Source of the DNA: Mycolicibacterium sp. P9-22
Lineage (GTDB): Bacteria; Actinomycetota; Actinomycetes; Mycobacteriales; Mycobacteriaceae
Direction: 5' to 3'
Assembly (NCBI RefSeq): GCF_008329585.1
Contig: NZ_NPKP01000001.1
Coordinates: 372,001 to 436,000, forward strand
Length of the DNA stretch: 64,000 nucleotides
Notes under the pieces: model-generated
Databases searched by the model: none
Seen by the model: only the letters and a program-made list of their open reading frames with translations
What the model was told of the DNA's origin: nothing
Program-made: the position numbers and the translations under genes
Shown: positions 26,347 to 33,683 of the stretch, in pieces
How the letters are laid out: each line of letters opens with the position of its first letter
How positions within the stretch are numbered: the stretch's first letter is position 1

Positions 26347-27603
26347 ATGACCTCCTCACAGCGCGAATTCGACATCGTCCTGTACGGCGCAACCGGGTTC
26401 GCCGGCAAGCTCACCGCGCAGTACCTCGCCCAGGCGGGCAAGGGTGCGCGGATCGCGCTGGCCGGACGTTCGCTGGTGAAGGTCCGCGATGTGCGCGACA
26501 CCCTCGGGGTCGAGGCGCAGGACTGGCCGCTGATCGAGGCCGACGCCGCGCAACCGTCCACGCTGGCCGATATGGCGGCACGCACCCAGGTGGTCATCAC
26601 CACCGTCGGGCCGTACACGAAGTACGGACTGCCACTGGTGCAGGCATGTGTGGCGGCAGGCACCGACTACGCCGACCTGACCGGCGAGACGCTTTTCATC
26701 CGGGACAGCGCCGAACAGTTCCACAAGCAAGCCGTCGACACCGGTTCGCGCATCGTGCACTCCTGCGGATTCGATTCCGTCCCTTCGGATATCACCGTCT
26801 ACGCACTGCACGACAGGGTGCGCAGGGACGGGGCGGGTGAACTCGCCGAAACGAGCCTGGTGCTGCGCTCGTTCGCCGGAGGCGTGTCCGGCGGCACCGT
26901 TGCCTCGATGATCGAGTTCATGCGGACCGCCGCGGAGAACCCGCAGTCGCGCGGCGATCTCGCAGACCCGTACACGCTGACCACCGACCGCGGTGCCGAG
27001 CCGGACCTGGGCCACCAGTCCGACAACCCGTGGCGCCGCGGCCGTGAGATCGCCCCCGAACTCGACGGTGTCTGGACCGGTGCGTTCGCCATGGCCGCAC
27101 CCAACTCCCGCATCGTTCGGCGCAGCAATGCCCTGCTGGACTGGGCCTACGGGCGCACCTTCCGGTATTCCGAGCAGATGAGCATGGGCTCCTCGGTCAT
27201 CGCACCGGTCGCCGCCGCCGTAGACACCGCGGTCAACGTGGGCATGTTCGGTCTGGGTACCCGTTACATCAACAAGGTTCCCAGCGGGCTGCTCGAGCGC
27301 GTGCTGCCCAAGCCCGGGACCGGTCCCAGTGAACGGACCCGGGAGAAGGGGCATTACCGCGCCGAGACCTACACCACGACCACCACCGGCGCGCGGTACC
27401 GGGCCACCATCGCCCAACAGGGGGACCCCGGATACAAGGCCACCGCGGTGCTGCTGGGGGAGTGCGGGCTCGCGCTCGCCCTCGATCGGGACAAGCTCTC
27501 GGATCTGCGCGGGGTACTGACCCCGGCCGCCGCCATGGGCGACGCGCTGCTGACCCGACTGCCCGCCGCCGGAGTGACGCTGGAGACCGCTCGGCTCGAT
27601 TGA
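26347..27603 (+). CDS. Saccharopine dehydrogenase-like NAD(P)-binding oxidoreductase (Rv2449c-like)
   Basis: A 418-residue Rossmann protein. FDIVLYGATGFAGKLTAQYL (residues 8-27) is the cofactor motif, with TTVGPYTKYGLPLVQACVAAGTDYADLTGE and SCGFDSVPSD typical of the saccharopine-dehydrogenase-like family that includes mycobacterial trans-acting enoyl reductases of lipid synthesis. Its location between rpf/peptidase genes and valS matches Rv2449c. ATG 26347 is 11 bp after the peptidase stop. Saccharopine metabolism itself is not expected in this genus, so a lipid-modifying role is more likely but unproven. Confidence 0.87.
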   Translation: MTSSQREFDIVLYGATGFAGKLTAQYLAQAGKGARIALAGRSLVKVRDVRDTLGVEAQDWPLIEADAAQPSTLADMAARTQVVITTVGPYTKYGLPLVQACVAAGTDYADLTGETLFIRDSAEQFHKQAVDTGSRIVHSCGFDSVPSDITVYALHDRVRRDGAGELAETSLVLRSFAGGVSGGTVASMIEFMRTAAENPQSRGDLADPYTLTTDRGAEPDLGHQSDNPWRRGREIAPELDGVWTGAFAMAAPNSRIVRRSNALLDWAYGRTFRYSEQMSMGSSVIAPVAAAVDTAVNVGMFGLGTRYINKVPSGLLERVLPKPGTGPSERTREKGHYRAETYTTTTTGARYRATIAQQGDPGYKATAVLLGECGLALALDRDKLSDLRGVLTPAAAMGDALLTRLPAAGVTLETARLD

Positions 27604-27691
27604 TTCGCGCCGCGCCGAACGCCTGTGGACCATGATCAAAAAGCGCTAGGGTCCATTTCAGGAGTACCGACATCGACAAAGGTGAGTGGAA

Positions 27692-28306
27692 ATGGCCGGT
27701 CTGGATGAACTCTTCGCACAGATTCCCGTACAGGACATTGCGGCGAAACTCGGGGCAGACCAAGGCGAGGTGAACAGCGCCATCCGGACGCTGGTGCCCG
27801 CCCTGGTGGGCGGATTACAGGCCAACGTCCAGGCCGATGACATCGATTCGTCCGATCTGGAAGCCGCGGTCGGCTCGCAGGCCGCGAGCGGGCTGCTGGA
27901 CGGCGGGGTCAAGGTCGACGATGTGGATCCCGGCGAGGGCGACAAGATCGTCGCCAACATCTTCGGCGGCAACGACAGCAACTCGGTCGCCTCGGCCCTG
28001 GCGGGCACCGGCGCAGGCAGCGGTGACCTGATCAAGAAGCTGCTGCCGATCCTGGCGCCGATCGTGCTGGCCTATATCGGCAAGCAGTTCTCCGGCAACT
28101 CCGCCCCCGCGCAGCAGCAGTCCGCACCCTCGGGCGGTGGGCTCGGAGATGTGCTCGGCAGCATTCTCGGCGGTTCCGGTGGCGGCGGTAACAATCCGCT
28201 GGGCAGCATCCTGGGCAGCGTGCTCGGCGGAGGCGGCGGCCAGGGCGGCAATCAGGGCAATGTCATCGGGGACATCCTGGGTGGGTTGTTGGGCGGGAAG
28301 AAGTAG
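27692..28306 (+). CDS. DUF937 domain protein
   Basis: A 204-residue protein. The N-terminal half is a helical DUF937 domain (LDELFAQIPVQDIAAKLGADQGEVNSAIRTLVPALVGGLQANV). The C-terminal half is Gly/Leu-rich with short repeats (LGDVLGSILGG, LGSILGSVLGG, IGDILGGLLGG), which look flexible and weakly amphipathic. The function is unknown. ATG 27692 follows AGGTGAG. TAGGGT at 27647-27652 may be its -10 box. It is monocistronic: a large hairpin repeat separates it from valS. Confidence 0.8.
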   Translation: MAGLDELFAQIPVQDIAAKLGADQGEVNSAIRTLVPALVGGLQANVQADDIDSSDLEAAVGSQAASGLLDGGVKVDDVDPGEGDKIVANIFGGNDSNSVASALAGTGAGSGDLIKKLLPILAPIVLAYIGKQFSGNSAPAQQQSAPSGGGLGDVLGSILGGSGGGGNNPLGSILGSVLGGGGGQGGNQGNVIGDILGGLLGGKK

Positions 28307-28344
28307 CAGGACCGCCTCCCGCGAGCAGGGGACACCTCCCGCTT

Positions 28345-28404
28345 GCGAGCAGACACGGATGGCCGCGAAATGCCACCATTTCGGGGCCATCCGCGTCTGC
28401 TCGC
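28345..28404. repeat. Palindromic repeat, GAGCAGACGC family, copy 2
   Basis: The arms 28345-28372 and 28377-28404 (28 bp each) pair with only two mismatches around a 4-base loop, starting GCGAGCAGACACGGATGGCC. The outer arms match those of the repeat at 10100-10155. It lies between the DUF937 gene and the valS promoter and could end the upstream transcript although no T-run follows. Confidence 0.8.
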
Positions 28405-28414
28405 GCGGTCTTCC

Positions 28415-28420
28415 TAGAAT
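28415..28420 (+). promoter_or_regulatory. -10 box for a leaderless valS transcript
   Basis: TAGAAT ends 6 bp before GTG 28427 and there is no ribosome site, which points to transcription starting at the valS start codon. Confidence 0.5.
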
Positions 28421-28426
28421 GACCAG

Positions 28427-31084
28427 GTGACCGACAGCCCGCGTGACCGTGCCGATGCCCTCCCCAAGTCCTGGGAGCCGAGCGCGGTAGAGAGCGAGTT
28501 GTATCAGGGGTGGGTCGACGCCGGGTATTTCGCCGCCGATCCCAGCAGCGACAAGCCGGCCTACTCGATCGTGCTGCCGCCGCCGAATGTGACCGGCAGC
28601 CTGCACATGGGCCACGCGCTGGACCACACCCTGATGGACGCGCTGACCCGTCGCCGCCGTATGCAGGGCTATGAGGTGCTCTGGCTGCCCGGGATGGACC
28701 ATGCCGGTATCGCCACCCAGTCGGTGGTGGAGAAGCAACTCGCGGTCGACGGGAAAACCAAAGAGGACTTCGGGCGCGAACTGTTCATCGACAAGGTGTG
28801 GGACTGGAAGCGGGAGTCCGGCGGCACCATCGGCGGGCAGATGCGCCGCCTCGGTGACGGCGTGGACTGGAGCCGCGACCGGTTCACCATGGATGAGGGC
28901 CTGTCCCGCGCGGTGCGCACCATCTTCAAACGGCTCTACGACGCCGGACTGATCTACCAGGCCGAACGGCTGGTCAACTGGTCCCCGGTGCTGCAGACGG
29001 CCATCAGCGATCTCGAGGTCAAGTACGAGGACGTCGAGGGTGAGCTGGTGTCCTTCCGGTACGGCTCGATGAACGACGATGAGCCGCACCTGGTGGTGGC
29101 CACCACCAGGTTGGAGACGATGCTGGGGGACACCGCCATCGCGGTGCATCCCGACGACGACCGCTACCGCGCGCTGGTCGGCCAGACGTTGGCGCACCCG
29201 TTCCTGGACCGCCAGATCCTGGTGGTGGCCGACGGCCATGTCGATCCCGAATTCGGCACCGGCGCAGTCAAAGTCACCCCGGCCCACGATCCCAACGACT
29301 TCGAGATCGGAGTCCGGCACAATCTGCCGATGCCGTCGATCCTGGACAAGGCCGGCGCCATCACCGGCACCGGGACCCGGTTCGACGGGATGGACCGGTT
29401 CGAGGCGCGGGTGGCGGTGCGTGAGGCACTGGCGGCCGAGGGGCGCATCGTCGCGGAGAAGCGGCCGTACCTGCACAGCGTCGGGCACTCCGAACGCAGT
29501 GGCGAGCCGATCGAACCGCGGCTGAGCCTGCAGTGGTGGGTCAACGTCGAGTCGATGGCCAAGGCCGCCGGCGACGCGGTCCGCAACGGCGACACCGTGA
29601 TTCACCCCGCCAGCCTGGAGCCGCGCTGGTTCGCCTGGGTGGACAACATGCACGACTGGTGCATCTCCCGCCAGCTCTGGTGGGGCCACCGCATCCCGAT
29701 CTGGCACGGACCCGACGGTCAACAGGTGTGCCTCGGTCCGGACGAGACCCCGCCCGAGGGCTGGGTGCAGGATCCCGACGTGCTGGATACCTGGTTCTCC
29801 TCGGCGCTGTGGCCGTTCTCCACCATGGGCTGGCCCGAGCGCACCCCCGAGCTCGAAAAGTTCTATCCGACAAGTGTTCTGGTCACCGGCTACGACATCC
29901 TGTTCTTCTGGGTGGCCCGCATGATGATGTTCGGCACCTTCGTGGCCGGCGATGACGCCATCACCAGCGCGGCGGCGCACGGACCGCAGGTCCCGTTCCA
30001 GAATGTCTTCCTGCACGGCCTGATCCGCGACGAGTTCGGCCGCAAGATGAGCAAGTCCAAGGGCAACGGTATCGACCCGCTGGACTGGGTGGAGAAGTTC
30101 GGTGCGGACGCGCTGCGCTTCACCCTGGCCCGCGGAGCGAGCCCGGGCGGTGACCTGTCCATCGGCGAGGATCATGCCCGGGCGTCGCGCAACTTCGCCA
30201 CCAAGATCTTCAACGCGACCAAGTTCGCTTTGATGAACGGTGCGGCGCTCGCCCCGCTGCCGGCTCTCTCCGAACTGACCGATGCCGACCGCTGGATTCT
30301 CGGCCGGCTGGAAGAGGTTCGCGTCGAAGCCGATTCGGCGTTGGAGGGCTACGAGTTCAGTCGCGCCTGCGAGGCGATCTATCACTTCGCCTGGGACGAG
30401 TTCTGTGACTGGTACCTGGAACTGGCGAAGGTGCAGTTCGGGCAGCCCGAGCACGCCTCCCACACGGCCACGGTGCTTGCCACGGTGCTGGACAGTCTGC
30501 TCAAGCTGCTGCACCCGGTCATGCCATTCGTCACCGAGACGTTGTGGAAGACGCTGACCGGTGGGGAGTCCATCGTCATTGCCGAATGGCCGTCGTCATC
30601 CGGCATCGCCGTGGATCTGGTTGCCGCACAGCGCATCACCGATATGCAGAAACTGATCACCGAGGTGCGCCGGTTCCGCAGCGATCAGGGCCTCAACGAC
30701 CGGCAGCGGGTGCCGGCGAAGGTGGTCGGCATCGATAGCGCGGGCCTGGACGCCCAGCTGCCGGCGATCGCCGCGCTGGCCTGGCTCACCGAGCCCGCGG
30801 ACGGTTTCACCCCGTCGGCGGCCGTCGAGGTGCGGGTGACCGGGGGCACCGTGCTCGTCGAACTCGACACGTCGGGCACTGTCGACGTCGCCGCCGAACG
30901 CAAGCGCCTGGAGAAGGATCTGGCAGCCGCGCAGAAGGAACTCGCCCAGACCGCAGGCAAACTCGGCAACGAGGCATTCCTGGCCAAGGCGCCCGAAACC
31001 GTCGTCGACAAGATCAAGGCCCGCCAACAGCTGGCACAGGAAGAGGTCGAGCGGATCACCGCCCGCCTCGGCGGCCTGGGATGA
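28427..31084 (+). CDS. valS: Valyl-tRNA synthetase
   Basis: An 885-residue class I synthetase that charges tRNA-Val. The HIGH-type motif is in [16 protein letters not shown] (about residues 45-60), the editing domain spans about 200-360, and the KMSKS motif is [14 protein letters not shown] near 540. The C-terminal arm is a coiled coil ([25 protein letters not shown]...[10 protein letters not shown]) as in bacterial ValRS. The GTG start has TAGAAT 6 bp upstream, so the mRNA is probably leaderless. folC follows 4 bp after the stop. Confidence 0.97.
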   Translation: MTDSPRDRADALPKSWEPSAVESELYQGWVDAGYFAADPSSDKPAYSIVLPPPNVTGSLHMGHALDHTLMDALTRRRRMQGYEVLWLPGMDHAGIATQSVVEKQLAVDGKTKEDFGRELFIDKVWDWKRESGGTIGGQMRRLGDGVDWSRDRFTMDEGLSRAVRTIFKRLYDAGLIYQAERLVNWSPVLQTAISDLEVKYEDVEGELVSFRYGSMNDDEPHLVVATTRLETMLGDTAIAVHPDDDRYRALVGQTLAHPFLDRQILVVADGHVDPEFGTGAVKVTPAHDPNDFEIGVRHNLPMPSILDKAGAITGTGTRFDGMDRFEARVAVREALAAEGRIVAEKRPYLHSVGHSERSGEPIEPRLSLQWWVNVESMAKAAGDAVRNGDTVIHPASLEPRWFAWVDNMHDWCISRQLWWGHRIPIWHGPDGQQVCLGPDETPPEGWVQDPDVLDTWFSSALWPFSTMGWPERTPELEKFYPTSVLVTGYDILFFWVARMMMFGTFVAGDDAITSAAAHGPQVPFQNVFLHGLIRDEFGRKMSKSKGNGIDPLDWVEKFGADALRFTLARGASPGGDLSIGEDHARASRNFATKIFNATKFALMNGAALAPLPALSELTDADRWILGRLEEVRVEADSALEGYEFSRACEAIYHFAWDEFCDWYLELAKVQFGQPEHASHTATVLATVLDSLLKLLHPVMPFVTETLWKTLTGGESIVIAEWPSSSGIAVDLVAAQRITDMQKLITEVRRFRSDQGLNDRQRVPAKVVGIDSAGLDAQLPAIAALAWLTEPADGFTPSAAVEVRVTGGTVLVELDTSGTVDVAAERKRLEKDLAAAQKELAQTAGKLGNEAFLAKAPETVVDKIKARQQLAQEEVERITARLGGLG

Positions 31085-31088
31085 ACAG

Positions 31089-32501
31089 ATGGATCCGATG
31101 AACCAGCCCGCACCGGACGAGATCGCGGCGCTGCTCCAGGTCGAGCATCTGCTCGACCAGCGGTGGCCGGAGACCAAGATCGAGCCCAGCACCGCGCGCA
31201 TCGCGGCGTTGCTGGAGTTGCTCGGATCACCGCAGCGCAACTACCCGGCGATCCACATCGCCGGCACCAACGGCAAGACCTCGGTGGCCCGCATCGTCGA
31301 TGCCCTGCTGACCGCACTGCACCGGCGCACCGGGCGCACCGTCAGCCCGCACCTGCAATCGGCGGTCGAGCGCATCTCCATCGACGGCAAGCCGATCACC
31401 CCCGCCCAGTATGTCGAGACCTACCGGGAGATCGAACCATTCGTCGAGATGGTGGACCGGCAGTCCGAAGCGGCCGGTGGCCCGCGAATGAGCAAGTTCG
31501 AGGTGCTCACCGCGATGGCCTTCGCCGCGTTCGCCGACGCACCGATCGATGTGGCCGTGGTGGAGACCGGGCTGGGTGGGCGCTGGGATGCCACCAATGT
31601 GATCGGCGCGCCGGTCGCGGTGATCACCCCGATCGGGCTGGACCACACCGATTATCTGGGCGACACGATCGCCGAGATCGCCGGGGAGAAGGCCGGAATC
31701 ATCACCAAACAGGACGACGACCTGGTTCCTCTCGACACCGTGGCGATCATCGGCAAGCAGGCGCCCGAGGCGATGGAAGTGCTGATGGCCGAAGCCGTCC
31801 GCGCCGATGCCGCGGTGGCGCGCGAAGATTCGGAGTTCGCGGTCCTGGAACGCCACGTTGCCATCGGTGGTCAGCTGTTGACCCTGCAGGGTCTGGGCGG
31901 GGTGTACCCGGAGATGTTCCTGCCCCTGCATGGTGAGCACCAGGCACACAACGCCGTGCTGGCGCTGGCCGCGGTCGAGGCGTTCTTCGGGGCCGGCGCC
32001 GACCGTCAGCTCGATGTGGACGCGGTGCGCACCGGGTTCGCGGCCGTGAGCAGCCCCGGCCGGCTGGAACGGGTCCGCAGCGCGCCGACGGTGTTCATCG
32101 ACGCCGCCCACAATCCGGCAGGCGCCGCCGCGCTGACCCAGGCGCTGGCCGACGAGTTCGACTTCCGCTACCTGGTCGGCGTCGTGTCGGTGATGGCGGA
32201 CAAGGACGTCGACGGCATCCTCGAAGCGCTGGAGCCGGCCTTCGACATGATCGTGGTGACCGACAACGGATCGCCAAGGGCGATGGAGGTGGAACTGCTC
32301 ACCGCCAAGGCCGAGGAGCGGTTCGGCCCGGAACGGGTGGTGGCGGCCGCCGCGCTGCCCGACGCCATCGAGACCGCGACGGCTCTGGTCGAAGAGTCGG
32401 GCAACGACGGCGAAGGGTATTCGGGGAGCGGCATGGTCATCACCGGTTCGGTCGTCACCGCGGGCGCGGCGCGGACCCTGTTCGGGCGGGACCCACAGTG
32501 A
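31089..32501 (+). CDS. folC: Bifunctional dihydrofolate/folylpolyglutamate synthase
   Basis: A 470-residue Mur-ligase-fold enzyme that adds glutamate to dihydropteroate and to folates. The ATP-binding loop HIAGTNGKTSVARIVDALL is near residues 56-74. AVVETGLGGRWDATNV and PIGLDHTDYLG follow, and VFIDAAHNPAGAAAL opens the C-terminal domain. ATG 31089 lies 4 bp after valS; ATG 31098 is a possible alternative. The gene order valS-folC-DUF4233-ndk is the mycobacterial one (Rv2448c-Rv2445c). Confidence 0.95.
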   Translation: MDPMNQPAPDEIAALLQVEHLLDQRWPETKIEPSTARIAALLELLGSPQRNYPAIHIAGTNGKTSVARIVDALLTALHRRTGRTVSPHLQSAVERISIDGKPITPAQYVETYREIEPFVEMVDRQSEAAGGPRMSKFEVLTAMAFAAFADAPIDVAVVETGLGGRWDATNVIGAPVAVITPIGLDHTDYLGDTIAEIAGEKAGIITKQDDDLVPLDTVAIIGKQAPEAMEVLMAEAVRADAAVAREDSEFAVLERHVAIGGQLLTLQGLGGVYPEMFLPLHGEHQAHNAVLALAAVEAFFGAGADRQLDVDAVRTGFAAVSSPGRLERVRSAPTVFIDAAHNPAGAAALTQALADEFDFRYLVGVVSVMADKDVDGILEALEPAFDMIVVTDNGSPRAMEVELLTAKAEERFGPERVVAAAALPDAIETATALVEESGNDGEGYSGSGMVITGSVVTAGAARTLFGRDPQ

Positions 32502-32941
32502 GCGCCCCGCCACCGGGGGATGCACCCGACCCCGACGCGACACCACCGGCGCCGCCGCCCGGTGACCCGTGGCGCAGCTTCCGCGGCATCATGGCCGCCG
32601 CGCTGATCCTGGAAGCCATCGTCGTACTGCTGGCCCTGCCGGTGGTGTCGGCGGGGGACCCGGGCCTGACCGCACTGAGCGGGACGTTCCTGATCGGCAT
32701 GGCGGTCGTGCTGGTCCTGATGTCCGGGCTACAGGGCAGGCCCGGCATCATCTGGGTGAACCTCGGGATCCAGGCCGTGTTCATTGCCGGGGCGCTGATC
32801 CACGGCGCCATCGGGTTCATCGGCGTGGTCTTCGCCGGGGTGTGGGCCCTGATGATCTACCTGCGCAGCGAGGTCAAACGCCGCCAGGACCGCGGCCTGC
32901 TGCCGTTCCAGCAGGCCGCCCCGCCACCCGAGCGGGACTAG
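32498..32941 (+). CDS. DUF4233 membrane protein (Rv2446c-like)
   Basis: A 147-residue protein with a proline-rich N-terminal tail (SAPPPGDAPDPDATPPAPPPGDPW) and four likely membrane helices: MAAALILEAIVVLLALPVV, LSGTFLIGMAVVLVLMSGL, IIWVNLGIQAVFIAGALI and IGFIGVVFAGVWALMIYL. The Arg/Lys-rich end (RSEVKRRQDR) should be cytoplasmic. DUF4233 proteins sit between folC and ndk in many actinobacteria and have no known function. The GTG overlaps the folC stop by 4 bp, indicating coupling. Confidence 0.87.
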   Translation: MSAPPPGDAPDPDATPPAPPPGDPWRSFRGIMAAALILEAIVVLLALPVVSAGDPGLTALSGTFLIGMAVVLVLMSGLQGRPGIIWVNLGIQAVFIAGALIHGAIGFIGVVFAGVWALMIYLRSEVKRRQDRGLLPFQQAAPPPERD

Positions 32942-32955
32942 TCATTACTGCCCGG

Positions 32956-32961
32956 TAGGCT
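32956..32961 (+). promoter_or_regulatory. -10 box for a leaderless ndk transcript
   Basis: TAGGCT ends 7 bp before the GTG start of ndk; no ribosome site is visible in the 27-bp gap after the DUF4233 gene. Confidence 0.45.
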
Positions 32962-32968
32962 ATGCGCC

Positions 32969-33388
32969 GTGACTGAGCGGACCCTTGTGTTGATCAAGCC
33001 TGACGGCGTACAGCGGCATCTGATCGGTGAGATCATCGGCCGGATCGAGCGCAAGGGGCTGACGTTTGCCGCTCTCGAGCTCAAGGTCGTCTCCGAGGAG
33101 CTTGCCCGGCAGCATTACGCCGAGCACGACGGCAAGCCGTTCTTCGGTTCGCTGCTGGAATTCATCACCTCCGGTCCGGTGGTGGCAGCTGTCGTCGAGG
33201 GACCGCGAGCCATCGCGGCGTTCCGGCAGGTCGCCGGCGGCACCGATCCGGTGGAGAAGGCGACCCCCGGCACCATCCGTGGTGACCTGGCACTTGTCAC
33301 CCAGGACAATCTGGTTCACGGTTCCGATTCGCCCGAGTCGGCAGCCCGTGAAATCGCCCTCTGGTTCCCGGAACTGACCGGCGTTTAG
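32969..33388 (+). CDS. ndk: Nucleoside diphosphate kinase
   Basis: A 139-residue kinase that transfers the gamma phosphate between nucleoside triphosphates and diphosphates. The start [24 protein letters not shown] and the active site NLVHGSDS, with phospho-accepting His at about residue 117, are standard. The length is typical. The GTG start with TAGGCT 7 bp upstream fits a leaderless transcript. A strong inverted repeat follows 12 bp after the stop. Confidence 0.97.
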   Translation: MTERTLVLIKPDGVQRHLIGEIIGRIERKGLTFAALELKVVSEELARQHYAEHDGKPFFGSLLEFITSGPVVAAVVEGPRAIAAFRQVAGGTDPVEKATPGTIRGDLALVTQDNLVHGSDSPESAAREIALWFPELTGV

Positions 33389-33400
33389 TCCCACGTTGTC

Positions 33401-33428
33401 ACCGCTTCGTCAGATTCTGACGAGCGGT
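33401..33428. terminator. Inverted repeat after ndk, at the head of the rne leader
   Basis: ACCGC-TCGTCAGA (33401-33414, one bulge) pairs with TCTGACGAGCGGT (33416-33428) around one central base. It may end ndk transcription or be a processing hairpin in the long rne leader. No T-run follows, so a factor-independent terminator is uncertain. The remaining 255 bp to the rne start hold no convincing gene. Confidence 0.55.
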
Positions 33429-33683
33429 GTGGGATACTTACCCCGGGAGACCGGCGCCACAACGGGGTCGGTCACCCGGATGAAGACTTCGACGAGCGCG
33501 ACCATCGCGTTAGCGGTGCGGCGCCAGAGCGTCCAGCCATCATTCAGCCAGGCGCCGAGTTTGTTCATTGCGAACCGCTCGGGGCGAGACCATAACAAGT
33601 TCGGGAGAAGCTCCCCGGACCCATAGCGGAAGCCCTCGCGTGGCCGCGTCATCACGACGCGCCCGGGGGCTTGAGGAGAATTT

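Noticed and set aside
26347..27603. Lysine-pathway saccharopine dehydrogenase
   Set aside because: The protein matches the mycobacterial Rv2449c/enoyl-reductase-like branch of the fold, and bacteria of this group use the diaminopimelate route.
27815..30514. Very long minus-strand open frame opposite valS
   Set aside because: It mirrors the high-GC codon pattern of valS, has no domain of its own, and similar mirror frames lie opposite rne, korA, amt and the S9 peptidase.
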